Source: an uncultured Oscillospiraceae bacterium (GTDB lineage Bacteria; Bacillota; Clostridia; Oscillospirales; Ruminococcaceae). Taken from it: 42,403 nt of DNA. Below the pieces are notes generated by a model. That model did not search any database. It had not been told where the DNA came from and saw nothing but the letters and a program-made list of their open reading frames with translations. The translations under genes were made by a program, and so were the position numbers. The first letter of the stretch is position 1. The number at the start of each line of letters is the position of its first letter. Shown piece by piece: positions 24,955-32,693 of this stretch. The DNA is taken from assembly GCA_910578255.1 (NCBI GenBank), contig CAJTQM010000007.1, positions 30,006-72,408 of the forward strand, given 5' to 3'.

Positions 24955-25347
24955 ATGAACATGACCGAAAATGTGAAAACGATTCTCAAGGAACAGATGT
25001 GGTATCTGGCTACCTATGATCAGGAGCCGAATGCCGTGCCCGTGGCATTCAAGGATGTGACCGATGACGGCAAGCTGTTGGTAGGCGATGTGTTCCTGGA
25101 GACCACGCTGAACAACATTAAAAAGAACGGCAAGATTGCCGTATCTGCCAGCAATGGTACGACTTTGGAAGGATATCAGATCAAAGGGACCGCCGAATAT
25201 GTTACAGAAGGGCCTATTGTGGATACTTTCAAGAAGATGGTGGAAGATATGTTCAAGGGCGCCGCTACCGCTAAGGGCGCACTGATCATCACGCCGGAAA
25301 AAGTCATTGTCACGACTCCCGGCGCTGATAATAAAAAAGAACTTTAA
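24955..25347 (+). CDS. pyridoxamine 5'-phosphate oxidase-like flavin-binding protein
   Basis: 130-residue split-barrel protein of the PNPOx-like family: MTENVKTILKEQMWYLATYDQEPNAVPVAF, then VGDVFLETTLNNIKKNGKIAVS and GYQIKGTAEYV. Members bind FMN or F420 and reduce small molecules, but this one is too short and divergent to be PdxH. Translation from the ATG at 24955 (GGAGG 8 nt upstream) is preferred over ATG 24961. The divergent HxlR regulator suggests induction by a reactive compound or redox signal; the substrate is unknown. Confidence 0.85.
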   Translation: MNMTENVKTILKEQMWYLATYDQEPNAVPVAFKDVTDDGKLLVGDVFLETTLNNIKKNGKIAVSASNGTTLEGYQIKGTAEYVTEGPIVDTFKKMVEDMFKGAATAKGALIITPEKVIVTTPGADNKKEL

Positions 25348-25360
25348 TTTTCACACATGT

Positions 25361-25480
25361 CATATTGCTTTGGACAACAACTTCTATGACTGGCTATCCG
25401 CCTTTAAAGGAAAGATGCGGATATTCGGATCGGAAAAGGTGGTAGAACCATTTCGAGCTACTCGGGACAACTTTTCATGA
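25361..25480 (+). pseudogene. remnant of a WYL-domain transcriptional regulator (C-terminal fragment)
   Basis: In one frame, 39 codons read like the end of a WYL-domain regulator: NNFYDWLSAFKGKMRIFGSE, then VVEPFRATRDNF and TGA. In intact relatives this block follows the WYL domain and has the same F(Y/F)xW ... G ... (K/R)I pattern. No start or upstream WYL sequence exists, because the flavin-binding gene occupies that space. This is a decayed fragment in the 405-bp gap 25348-25752. The rest of the gap holds a long inverted repeat, the marR promoter and otherwise nothing I can identify. Confidence 0.5.
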
Positions 25481-25527
25481 TAGCGAATAAGGGAGCATGG
25501 AAAACCACGCTCCCTTATTCGCTATCA
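25478..25527 (+). repeat. 19-bp perfect inverted repeat
   Basis: TGATAGCGAATAAGGGAGC (25478-25496) is the exact reverse complement of 25509-25527, with a 12-nt loop. It starts at the stop of the WYL remnant, so it may be that lost gene's terminator. No T-run follows on the plus strand, which is atypical. Confidence 0.75.
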
Positions 25528-25683
25528 TTGTGCTGTATGTATAATAACAAAGATTTTAAAAGCAAGCCAAATGATTTCAAGCAGTATCTAAACCCATGAA
25601 AATGGCAAAGCCCCTGCAAGGGAACATTGGTCTGCAATAATAAGCTTTGCACCGAATTTTAAGAAAAAATGATCTCTACCCTA

Positions 25684-25712
25684 TTGACAGTGACGATAAT
25701 CCGTGCTATTAT
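25684..25712 (+). promoter_or_regulatory. marR-type gene promoter
   Basis: Perfect TTGACA (25684-25689), 17-bp spacer, TATTAT (25707-25712). A TTATT-CCT-AATAA palindrome (25709-25721) overlaps the -10 and could be the MarR operator. Confidence 0.75.
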
Positions 25713-25752
25713 TCCTAATAAAGTTAGCAATTAAGGGAGGCGATAGCGTTCT

Positions 25753-26178
25753 ATGGATTACACCCAACTGGCGATACAGCTCATCGATATGCGTGCCTCT
25801 GCACCGCAGATCAAGATGGAACGGGCCATGTCCCAAATTGCAAGGGGCGAGGTCTTGGCGCTGAACTATCTGGCGGCCAACGGAAATCGGGCATACCCCA
25901 AGGACATGAGCCGGGCGCTGATGCTGACTACGGCGAGGGTCGCGGCCATGCTGAAATCTCTGGAAGGCCAGGGCCTGGTGACCCGCACCCCCGACCCCGC
26001 GGACAGCCGGCAGGTCATTGTCAGCTTGACAGAAAAGGGCGTCACCCTGGTGCAAGAGCGCAGGACCGGAATGATTCACGCGGTGTCAAAAATGCTGGAG
26101 GCGCTGGGCGAGGAGGACGCGAAAGCCTATGTCCGTATCCAGGCGAAGCTGATTGAACTGGGCGATATTTGGCGGTGA
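25753..26178 (+). CDS. MarR-family transcriptional regulator
   Basis: 141 residues with a winged helix-turn-helix: ALNYLAANGNRAYPKDMSRAL, then TTARVAAMLKSLEGQGLV (recognition helix) and the wing RTPDPADSRQVIVSLTEKG, which is the MarR DxRxxxxxLT signature. The dimerising helices are at both ends. It precedes an ABC-2 efflux pair, so it probably represses that pump and itself and is released by a toxic ligand. GGGAGG lies 12 nt upstream, slightly far. A terminator stands between this gene and the pump. Confidence 0.9.
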   Translation: MDYTQLAIQLIDMRASAPQIKMERAMSQIARGEVLALNYLAANGNRAYPKDMSRALMLTTARVAAMLKSLEGQGLVTRTPDPADSRQVIVSLTEKGVTLVQERRTGMIHAVSKMLEALGEEDAKAYVRIQAKLIELGDIWR

Positions 26179-26210
26179 TGTTCTGAAAAGACAACCGAAT
26201 AACCAAGGCG

Positions 26211-26226
26211 CTATAGATTTCTATAG
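26211..26226. promoter_or_regulatory. 16-bp palindrome between marR and the ABC genes
   Basis: CTATAGATTTCTATAG is a CTATAGA-TT-TCTATAG perfect palindrome 32 nt after the marR stop and just before a terminator hairpin. It is a candidate MarR dimer site. Confidence 0.5.
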
Positions 26227-26230
26227 AGAT

Positions 26231-26269
26231 AAGTCCTATGCGGGTTCGCTCGCATAGGACTTCATTTTT
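26231..26269 (+). terminator. terminator or attenuator before the ABC transporter genes
   Basis: A perfect 12-bp stem (AAGTCCTATGCG 26231-26242 with 26251-26262), 8-nt loop, then CATTTTTT. It ends only 5 nt before the AGGAGG of the ABC ATPase, so a pump transcript must read through it or start elsewhere. Confidence 0.85.
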
Positions 26270-26286
26270 TAGTAGGAGGCAGTAAC

Positions 26287-27201
26287 ATGAACCCAATCAT
26301 ACAAGTGGAGCATTTCTCGAAAAGGTACGGGGACTTTACGGCGGTGGACGACATTTCCTTCACCGTGGACGAGGGCAGCATCTTCGCATTCCTCGGCCCC
26401 AACGGCGCGGGAAAAAGCACGACCATCAACACCCTGTGTACCATCCTGGATAAAACGGAGGGCACGCTGACCATCAACGGCCATGATGTTTCCAGGGATC
26501 GCAGTCTGGTGCGGAAGGATATTGGCATCGTCTTTCAGGATTCCACTCTGGACGCCCAGATGACTGTGGAAGAAAACCTGAAATATCATTGCGCCTTCTA
26601 CAAGGTGCCGAAAAACGAGGTGCAGGAGCGCATCACTTTTGCCCTTGACCTGGTGGAGCTGACCCAGTGGCGGCGGGCGGCGTTGGGCAGTCTGTCCGGC
26701 GGCATGAAGCGGCGGGCGGAGATCGCCAGAGGGCTGGTCCATGACCCCAAGGTGCTGTTCCTGGACGAACCCACCAGCGGCCTGGACCCCCAGACCAGGG
26801 CCAATGTGTGGGAGTACATCCAGCGGCTCCAGAAGCAGAAGAACATGACCATTTTCCTGACTACCCACTATATGGATGAGGCGGAGGTCTGTTCCAGGGT
26901 CGTCATTATGGACCACGGCAAAATTGTCGCCCACGACACGCCGGAGAATTTGAAGCATCAATATACCGGCACAGAGGTGGACGTTGTCTGCATCCAGACT
27001 GAACCGTTGGAATCTGCGTTGCAGGAGCGGGATATTCCCTATCGGAAAGCCGAAAACAAGCTGATGTTCCACACGAAAAAAGCGTCTGCCGCGTTGGATA
27101 TCTTATCGGCGCACAGGGGCGAGATTATGGATTTTGAAGTGAAAAACGGGACGCTGAACGAGGTGTTCCTGGCGATAACCGGAAAGGAGATTAGACAATG
27201 A
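26287..27201 (+). CDS. ABC-2 type transporter ATP-binding protein (DrrA-like)
   Basis: 304-residue ATPase. Walker A is GPNGAGKST (about residues 38-46), the Q-loop is IGIVFQDSTLD, the signature is LSGGMKRRAEIARGL, Walker B is VLFLDEPTSGLDPQ and the switch histidine is in TTHYMDEAE. After about residue 215 comes the C-terminal extension usual in drug and antibiotic exporters of the DrrA/CcmA class. It pairs with the permease downstream, whose ATG overlaps its stop as ATGA. Substrate unknown; MarR control suggests a toxic compound. Confidence 0.94.
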   Translation: MNPIIQVEHFSKRYGDFTAVDDISFTVDEGSIFAFLGPNGAGKSTTINTLCTILDKTEGTLTINGHDVSRDRSLVRKDIGIVFQDSTLDAQMTVEENLKYHCAFYKVPKNEVQERITFALDLVELTQWRRAALGSLSGGMKRRAEIARGLVHDPKVLFLDEPTSGLDPQTRANVWEYIQRLQKQKNMTIFLTTHYMDEAEVCSRVVIMDHGKIVAHDTPENLKHQYTGTEVDVVCIQTEPLESALQERDIPYRKAENKLMFHTKKASAALDILSAHRGEIMDFEVKNGTLNEVFLAITGKEIRQ

Positions 27202-28046
27202 ACCCGATTACAGCGATTGTGCAGAGAAATCTGCTGAATTATATCCGAAGCAAGGGGCGGGTATTCGGTGCCCTGTTTATGTCCATGTTCATGCTGGTGA
27301 TGTTTTCATTTCTGATGAAATCCGCCATGAGCGGACTTGACGCCCCCATGCCGTATCTGATCTCCGGCGTGATTATCATGAGCGTGTTCCAGGTCAGCGT
27401 CAACAATTCCTCTGATATTCTGACCGACATTTCCAGCGGCTACATGAAAGAGGTCCTGGTGGCCCCCATCCCACGGACGCAAATTTCCATGGGGCATATT
27501 CTGTCTGGCGCGGTCATTGCCACGCTGCAAGGAATTGTTACCATGATTTGCGGCATTGTGCTCGGCTTGCGGGTGGGTGTCCTGCAAATCCTGCTGCTGG
27601 CGGCGGTGATGCTGGTTTCCGCTATGACATTCAGCGCCGTCGGCCTGTTTCTGGCCACGGTTTCCCGCAACTCCCCCGCCTTTCAGACCATCAGCTCCAT
27701 GATTATGATGCCCCTGACCTTCGTTTCCGGCGCGTATATCCCTACCACTATGATCCCCGGTTTTCTCCTGCCAATCGTCTACCTGAACCCGCTGACCTAT
27801 ACCACCTCCATTTTCCGCTATATCGCTTTAGGGGCGCACACGCTGGGCACGAAGGAACTGATAGAACAGGGTATGGCGTTCTTAATCGGCGGATTTGTCA
27901 TCACGCCGCTGATGGGGCTGGCTATCACTCTTTTGATCGGAGCCTTTTTCTTTGTGCTGTGCGTCCGCAAATTTGACCGGGCGGACTTCTCCACCATCAA
28001 GGTCGCCACAGGGATGCGGGGCGGCGGCGCTGCCGCCAGAAGGTAA
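27198..28046 (+). CDS. ABC-2 type transporter permease (DrrB-like)
   Basis: 282-residue membrane protein with about six helices and the ABC-2 permease motif region around residues 95-190 (VAPIPRTQISMGHILSGAVIA ... MIMMPLTFVSGAYIP). The cytoplasmic C-terminus is short and basic. Translation is coupled to the ATPase through a 4-nt ATGA overlap. With it the protein should form a dimeric exporter in the cytoplasmic membrane. Confidence 0.93.
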   Translation: MNPITAIVQRNLLNYIRSKGRVFGALFMSMFMLVMFSFLMKSAMSGLDAPMPYLISGVIIMSVFQVSVNNSSDILTDISSGYMKEVLVAPIPRTQISMGHILSGAVIATLQGIVTMICGIVLGLRVGVLQILLLAAVMLVSAMTFSAVGLFLATVSRNSPAFQTISSMIMMPLTFVSGAYIPTTMIPGFLLPIVYLNPLTYTTSIFRYIALGAHTLGTKELIEQGMAFLIGGFVITPLMGLAITLLIGAFFFVLCVRKFDRADFSTIKVATGMRGGGAAARR

Positions 28047-28157
28047 TCTGTAAAGATCCCAGTTAAGGAATGCTTTAATAGTCTTGGCATTTATAACCAC
28101 TACGGCGGCAATATCTTTGCTACAAGTGAAAATTTTATATTTTCTCATACAGTATAA

Positions 28158-28184
28158 AAAGTCCTCGTTTTTTGAGGATTTTCC
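28158..28184 (+). terminator. terminator after the ABC permease gene
   Basis: A 9-bp stem with one G-U pair (28158-28166 with 28174-28182), T7-containing loop, then TTTTCCCC. It lies in the 270-bp gap 28047-28316, in which I see nothing else firm. Confidence 0.6.
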
Positions 28185-28316
28185 CCTGCCGTGCCTTTTA
28201 CTCTGTATAGTGATAAGACGAAAAGGCAAAAATAAAAAAAAGGAAAACGTGTGCCGTTTCGTTTACGGGCTCAGACCGTACAAAGGCACGCGGCCAATGG
28301 GCAGGAGGGGAAAGCG

Positions 28317-29564
28317 ATGAAAATCCTGATAATTGATTACGACGCGGGGACCGCGCTCTTTGGCGGGGATACCCACGCTTTTGATTTGGCGGTGGAATGG
28401 AAAAAAAGCGGGATAAAGCCATTGATTGTCGCGGCGGATTATTCCTATTTACGCAAAAGAAATCCGGAAAAACCGCAGCTGGGGCAGATTCAGGAGCAGG
28501 AGGGCATCCCGTTTTTATGGATTAAGACGCCGTCTGCCGCTGACCGGGAGAAAAAGATTTTGCGGGGGACAAGGCCGTTTGAAAAGGGGATCCGCCGGAG
28601 TATGCCGGTTATTGCCGACTGGAAGCCGGATGCGGTGATGCTTTCTTCCCGTCATCTTTTAGGCGGGCGGATCGCGGCAAAAATCGCCGGGCAGCTGGGC
28701 GCTTTGCTTCTCTTCGATGTGCGAAGGGTCTATCCGGAGCATTTGCAGGAGGTGCTGGAATATGCGCCGGGCCACTACCTGATCCGGCGGTTTTACCGGA
28801 TGCAGAAAAAGCTTTATAAAAAAAGCGATCAGGTTTTGTCGGTCTATTCCCGTTTGGCAGAGCATATGGCGGCACTGGGGGCGGATCCAAAGAAGTTTTT
28901 CCCGGTTCCCCAGGCGATCCCCGACCGCTTTTTGGGAGAACACCGTCCGCCGCAGCGCCATATGGATTTTGTGGACCGGTACCGGGAAAAAGGGTATTTT
29001 GTCTGCCTAGCGGGCGGAGATATCGACAAGGATCAGGGCCTGGAGGCTTTCATAGAATCAGCGGCGCTGGCCCCCCGGGAGGTGCTGTTTGTGCTGGCTG
29101 GCAACGGGGTGTTCAAGTCTCAGCTAAAAAGGCTGGTCAAAGAGAAGGGGCTGGCAAACGTGCTGTTTTTAGACGGTGTTTTGCCGGATCAGCTGGTGGA
29201 TCTATATGGTCGGGCGGACTGCATTTACGTGGGCCTGCGGCCTTATCGGTGGCATCGCTACGGCGCCGACGTCTCCCGGATTTTGCTGGCGATGGCCGGC
29301 GGCGTTCCGGTGGTTTGTCAGGCGGATATCCCCAAAAATCCGGTGGAGACGGCAGGTTGCGGCGCCGTCGTCCCTTCCAAAAACGTCCAGGATCTTGCCA
29401 AGGCTTTGACCAGAATCGCCATTTTACCCAAAGAAAAGCGGATGGAAATGGGACAAAAAGGGAAAAGCTACGTGCTGGAACACGCGGGAATCGCCGGTCA
29501 GGCAGCGGAGTATTGGCGCGCGCTGCAAAAGACGGCGGAAGAAAAGAAAACAGGCGGACAATAG
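28317..29564 (+). CDS. glycosyltransferase family 4-type protein
   Basis: 415 residues with a GT-B layout. The N-terminal Rossmann domain starts KILIIDYDAGTALFGGDTHAFDLA. A C-terminal GT4 domain begins near residue 220 and contains CLAGGDIDKDQGLEAFIES, LAGNGVFKSQLKRLV, VLFLDGVLPDQLVDLYGRADCIYVGL (donor-binding region) and AMAGGVPVVC. The sugar donor and acceptor are unknown; no other polysaccharide gene is near. The ATG at 28317 follows AGGAGGGG. It ends at a terminator shared with the converging nitroreductase gene. Confidence 0.85.
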   Translation: MKILIIDYDAGTALFGGDTHAFDLAVEWKKSGIKPLIVAADYSYLRKRNPEKPQLGQIQEQEGIPFLWIKTPSAADREKKILRGTRPFEKGIRRSMPVIADWKPDAVMLSSRHLLGGRIAAKIAGQLGALLLFDVRRVYPEHLQEVLEYAPGHYLIRRFYRMQKKLYKKSDQVLSVYSRLAEHMAALGADPKKFFPVPQAIPDRFLGEHRPPQRHMDFVDRYREKGYFVCLAGGDIDKDQGLEAFIESAALAPREVLFVLAGNGVFKSQLKRLVKEKGLANVLFLDGVLPDQLVDLYGRADCIYVGLRPYRWHRYGADVSRILLAMAGGVPVVCQADIPKNPVETAGCGAVVPSKNVQDLAKALTRIAILPKEKRMEMGQKGKSYVLEHAGIAGQAAEYWRALQKTAEEKKTGGQ

Positions 29565-29579
29565 AAATCGCAAGGCAGA

Positions 29580-29620
29580 AAAATCCGGCGGTTCTTCTTG
29601 TGGAAGGACTGCCGGATTTT
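29580..29620. terminator. bidirectional terminator between the glycosyltransferase and nitroreductase genes
   Basis: A 10-bp outer stem (AAAATCCGGC with GCCGGATTTT) continues, after a one-sided bulge, into a 7-bp inner stem around a TTGTG loop. Flanking A and T runs allow use on both strands. Confidence 0.8.
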
Positions 29621-29627
29621 GGGCGTT

Positions 29628-30131
29628 TTAGTAGGTTTCGTAATGGACTTTTTCCGGGACGAAACGGTCGACAAAGTGATTTTCCTGCAAGCCGTAGCCG
29701 ATGGAAATGATGGCGAAGGGAAGGACCTGCTTTGGCAGGCCAAGGGTATCATGTAGCGCCTGGGTGCGCGCTTCGTCGGGGTAGATACCCATCCAGCAGC
29801 TGCCCAAGCCCTCTTCGGTTGCCTGAAGCAGGATGTTCTGCACGCTGGCCGACAGGTCCTGTACCCAGAAACGGTTATTTTCCCCGGCGTCCTGGAGATT
29901 GACCAGCGGCACCAGCACCATCGGCGCCCGGGCGGCCGGCTTTCCATAAGGGGTCAGCGCCGCGATCTTCTGGATTTGATCCGGCTGGGTTACGACCATA
30001 AATTCCCAAGGCTGGCGGTTCATGGCGGATGGCGCCTGCATACCGGCGCGAAGGATCCTTTCCAGCTTTTCCGATTCAACGGGCCGGGTATCATATTCGC
30101 GGATAGAGCGGCGAGTGAAAATACTGTTCAT
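29628..30131 (-). CDS. nitroreductase family protein
   Basis: 167-residue FMN-dependent oxidoreductase fold. It starts FTRRSIREYDTRPVESEKLERILRAGMQAPSAMNRQPWEF, the FMN phosphate-binding start of the family, and has the late GSCWMGIYPDE and LGLPKQVLPFAIISIGYG blocks. Natural substrates of such proteins are seldom known; they reduce nitro compounds or quinones with NAD(P)H. The ATG at 30131 follows AAAGGAG by about 10 nt; an upstream in-frame start at 30164 lies before that site. Confidence 0.9.
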   Translation of the reverse strand: MNSIFTRRSIREYDTRPVESEKLERILRAGMQAPSAMNRQPWEFMVVTQPDQIQKIAALTPYGKPAARAPMVLVPLVNLQDAGENNRFWVQDLSASVQNILLQATEEGLGSCWMGIYPDEARTQALHDTLGLPKQVLPFAIISIGYGLQENHFVDRFVPEKVHYETY

Positions 30132-30210
30132 GAAAAAAGATCTCCTTTCAAGCGGTAAGGTCAAAAAACAAAAAAGAATTCCCTTTTAGAATAACACATC
30201 GTTTCCAATA

Positions 30211-30247
30211 AAAAAAGCCCCTACCCAACCGGGTACAGGGCTTTTTT
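30211..30247 (-). terminator. terminator of the XRE-cupin/acyl-CoA synthetase operon
   Basis: AAAAAAGCCC (30211-30220) pairs with GGGCTTTTTT (30238-30247), with an inner TACCC/GGGTA stem. T-runs exist on both strands; it lies 2 nt beyond the synthetase stop on the minus strand. Confidence 0.9.
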
Positions 30248-30248
30248 G

Positions 30249-31913
30249 TTATTGATGGTCCCGATGGCGGATTTGTGCCCGCTTGATTTTACCGCCCAGA
30301 GTTTTGGGCAACTCGTCCACATACTCGATGATGCGGGGGTATTTATAAGGGGCCGTGACCTTTTTGACGTAATTTTGCAGTTCCTTGGTCAACTCCGGCG
30401 AAGGGGTATAGCCCTTGGCCAGAACGACGGTGGCCTTGACCACCTGCCCGCGGATGGGGTCCGGCGCAGCGGTGACGGCGCATTCCACTACTGAAGGGTG
30501 CTCGGTCAGGGCGCTTTCCACCTCGAACGGGCCGATACGATAGCCGGAACACTTGATCACGTCGTCGTTGCGGCCCACAAACCAGTAGTAGCCGCTACTG
30601 TCCCGCCAGGCCACGTCTTTGGTATTGTACCATTCGCCGCCCAGGTTTTCCCGGGTCATTTCCTCATCCAGGTAGTAGCCGGTGAAAAGACCGGTAGGCC
30701 AGTCGTGATTTTTTAAGCGGACGACAATTTCCCCCTCCTCGCCGTCCTCGCAGGACTGACCCTTATCATTGATCAGGTCGATATCGTATAAAGGGGAGGG
30801 CTTGCCGGTGGAGCCGGGCTTGGGGGTGATCCAGGGGGAGAAGTTGGCAATCAGTACTGACGATTCGCTCTGCCCAAAGCCCTCGTACAGCTTAAGACCG
30901 GTCAGCTTTTCCCACTGCTTAAATACCTCGGGATTCAAAGGCTCCCCGGCAATGCAGCAATGCTGGATGGAAGACAGGTCAAATTTGGTCACATCCTCCT
31001 GCAGCATAAAGCGAAACATGGTGGGCGGCGCGCAGAAGGTGGTCACCTTGTAATGCTCCAGCTTTTCCAAAAGCTTCAGCGGGACAAACTTGTCCATATC
31101 GTAGCAGAAGATTACGGCGCCGCAGATCCACTGGCCGTAGATCTTGCCCCAGCCGAACTTGGCCCAGCCCGAGTCGGTCACCGACATGTGCAGCTTGTCC
31201 TCCTGGACCTGCTGCCAATATTTGGCGGTGACGATATGCCCCAGCGGATGGGCAAAATTGTGCCGGACCATTTTGGGCATTCCGGTGGTGCCGGAGGTGA
31301 AATACACCAGCATGATGTCGTTGATGCTGTGGACCTCGTCCCCGGTAGGGCGGTCAAACACCGGCGGATATTTTGCCAGTTCGGCGGAAAAATCCAGCCA
31401 GCCCTCTTTGGTACCAGCTACCAGTGCCCGGGTGCGCAGCGTCGGGGTTTCGGCCATGGCCTCCTCTACCTGACGGATGACAAAATCGTCGTTGACGCAG
31501 ACGATCATGTGAATTTTCGCGGCGTTGGCCCGATAGACCAGGTCCTTTTTGGTCAGCTGCAAAGAGCCGGGGATCAGGGTTGCGCCGATTTTATGCAGCG
31601 CGGTGGCGCAGATCCAGTACTCCCACCGGCGGCGCAGAATCAGCATGACCACCGTTCCTTTGCGAACGCCGTGGGCCTTAAAAAAGTTGGCAGCCTGATT
31701 GGACAGGCGGCTGATATCGGTAAAGGTAAAACGCTTTTCCTCCCCGTGATCGTTGCACCAGATCAGCGCCAGCTTGTCCGGCTCCCGGCGGGCCCATTCG
31801 TCCACAATATCAAAGCCGAAATTAAAGTCGGCGGGGACGTTGCAGCGGTAATTTTGTTTAAAATCCTCGTAGGAATCAAATTCAATTCTGGGCAGATATC
31901 GGTCTAAAAGCAT
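30249..31913 (-). CDS. AMP-binding acyl-CoA synthetase (acetyl/medium-chain type)
   Basis: 554-residue ANL-superfamily ligase. The P-loop is YFTSGTTGMPKMVRH (about residue 208). The A5 block is YEGFGQSES, the A7 region is WYNTKDVAWRDSSGYYWFVGRNDDVIK and the A8 hinge is CSGYRIGPFEVE. The catalytic lysine is in TLGGKIKR near the C-terminus. It activates a carboxylic acid to acyl-AMP and then acyl-CoA in the cytosol; the overall pattern is that of medium-chain and acetate-type enzymes, substrate unknown. The ATG follows AAGGAGG. It is cotranscribed with the XRE-cupin regulator 35 nt upstream, which probably responds to the acid or its CoA ester. Confidence 0.92.
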   Translation of the reverse strand: MLLDRYLPRIEFDSYEDFKQNYRCNVPADFNFGFDIVDEWARREPDKLALIWCNDHGEEKRFTFTDISRLSNQAANFFKAHGVRKGTVVMLILRRRWEYWICATALHKIGATLIPGSLQLTKKDLVYRANAAKIHMIVCVNDDFVIRQVEEAMAETPTLRTRALVAGTKEGWLDFSAELAKYPPVFDRPTGDEVHSINDIMLVYFTSGTTGMPKMVRHNFAHPLGHIVTAKYWQQVQEDKLHMSVTDSGWAKFGWGKIYGQWICGAVIFCYDMDKFVPLKLLEKLEHYKVTTFCAPPTMFRFMLQEDVTKFDLSSIQHCCIAGEPLNPEVFKQWEKLTGLKLYEGFGQSESSVLIANFSPWITPKPGSTGKPSPLYDIDLINDKGQSCEDGEEGEIVVRLKNHDWPTGLFTGYYLDEEMTRENLGGEWYNTKDVAWRDSSGYYWFVGRNDDVIKCSGYRIGPFEVESALTEHPSVVECAVTAAPDPIRGQVVKATVVLAKGYTPSPELTKELQNYVKKVTAPYKYPRIIEYVDELPKTLGGKIKRAQIRHRDHQ

Positions 31914-31948
31914 GGGTATGCATCCTCCTTTTCTATACGCTGGGACGG

Positions 31949-32497
31949 TTATTCCGCAATGACGGTGACGAATACGGCGGGTTTATCGTCGGCGCATACC
32001 TGCCCATGAGGATGCAGGGGGTTAAAGTAGATCGAGTCACCCTCTTCGAGGATCAACTCCTTGTCCTCGAACAGCACTTTAACCCGGCCTTCCACGACCA
32101 GGTTAAACTCCTGACCGCTGTGGGTGATCAAAGCGGGCTTTTTATCGTACGGCATTAACCGGACCCGCAAAGGCTGCATGATTTTATGGGTGAAACGAAA
32201 CGCCAAATCTTCAAAATCGTAGCCCGGGACCCGTTCTACAGAAAGGCCGGCGCCTTTTTTCACAACCTGGTAGGTATCTAACCGAGGATCGCTGCCGGTG
32301 AGAATTTCGGTGAAGTCCACGCCGCACAGATTGGCGATCTGGTAAATTACGCTAATGGGAATGTTGTAGCCGTTTTCCTCGTAGGCACGCAATACAGAAG
32401 CGTCGATCCCCAGCTTCTGTGCCAATTCATCCTGTGTAAAGCCGCAGGCTTCGCGCAGTTCGCGGATTCGGGCGGCAATTTCTGCGATTTGTTCCAT
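31949..32497 (-). CDS. XRE-type regulator with C-terminal cupin domain
   Basis: 182 residues: a helix-turn-helix domain at about 1-65 (IRELREACGFTQDELAQKLGI, then IYQIANLCGVDFTEIL), a linker, and a cupin barrel at about 110-180 (HSGQEFNLVVEGRVKVLFEDKELILEEGDSIYFNPLHPHG). The cupin probably senses a small metabolite. The second ATG (32497) is preferred because the AGAAAGG site abuts the first one, at 32506. It is directly upstream of the acyl-CoA synthetase, a pairing I recall from other clostridia, and is probably its regulator. Confidence 0.9.
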   Translation of the reverse strand: MEQIAEIAARIRELREACGFTQDELAQKLGIDASVLRAYEENGYNIPISVIYQIANLCGVDFTEILTGSDPRLDTYQVVKKGAGLSVERVPGYDFEDLAFRFTHKIMQPLRVRLMPYDKKPALITHSGQEFNLVVEGRVKVLFEDKELILEEGDSIYFNPLHPHGQVCADDKPAVFVTVIAE

Positions 32498-32519
32498 TTC
32501 GTACATCCTTTCTGCTGTT

Positions 32520-32552
32520 TTCTTTTCACTATAAAAAGTTCTTTTCATTATA
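32520..32552 (-). promoter_or_regulatory. direct repeat overlapping the XRE-cupin promoter
   Basis: Minus strand TATAATGAAAAGAA (32552-32539) and TATAGTGAAAAGAA (32533-32520) agree in 13 of 14 bases with a 19-bp period. The first includes the -10. It is a candidate autoregulatory operator; the second TATAGT could also serve as an alternative -10. Confidence 0.5.
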
Positions 32553-32575
32553 GAGGTTTTGCAAAAAAATTGCAA
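32547..32575 (-). promoter_or_regulatory. promoter of the XRE-cupin/acyl-CoA synthetase operon
   Basis: Minus strand: TTGCAA (32575-32570), 17-bp spacer, perfect TATAAT (32552-32547). Confidence 0.75.
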
Positions 32576-32645
32576 GGGACCGGCAGTGCTCCGTCAAAAA
32601 AGAAAAGAAAAACGGAAATCTTCATAATTTTTCCCCAAAAAAGAA

Positions 32646-32681
32646 AAAAGGATTCGGACAATTTGCAGTCCAAATCCTTTT
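32646..32681 (-). terminator. terminator after the MATE gene
   Basis: AAAAGGATT and GGAC arms pair with GTCC and AATCCTTTT (one mismatch between them) around an 8-nt loop. On the minus strand it is followed by TTTTTTCTTTTTT, 13 nt past the MATE stop. Confidence 0.9.
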
Positions 32682-32693
32682 GCGAAAAAATGC

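Noticed and set aside
25537..25642. Two tiny frames (20 and 14 codons) joined by ATGA
   Set aside because: No ribosome binding site and no recognisable peptide; probably non-coding remnant sequence.
30960..31907. 315-codon frame antisense to the acyl-CoA synthetase
   Set aside because: Mirror frame of a well-supported enzyme gene.
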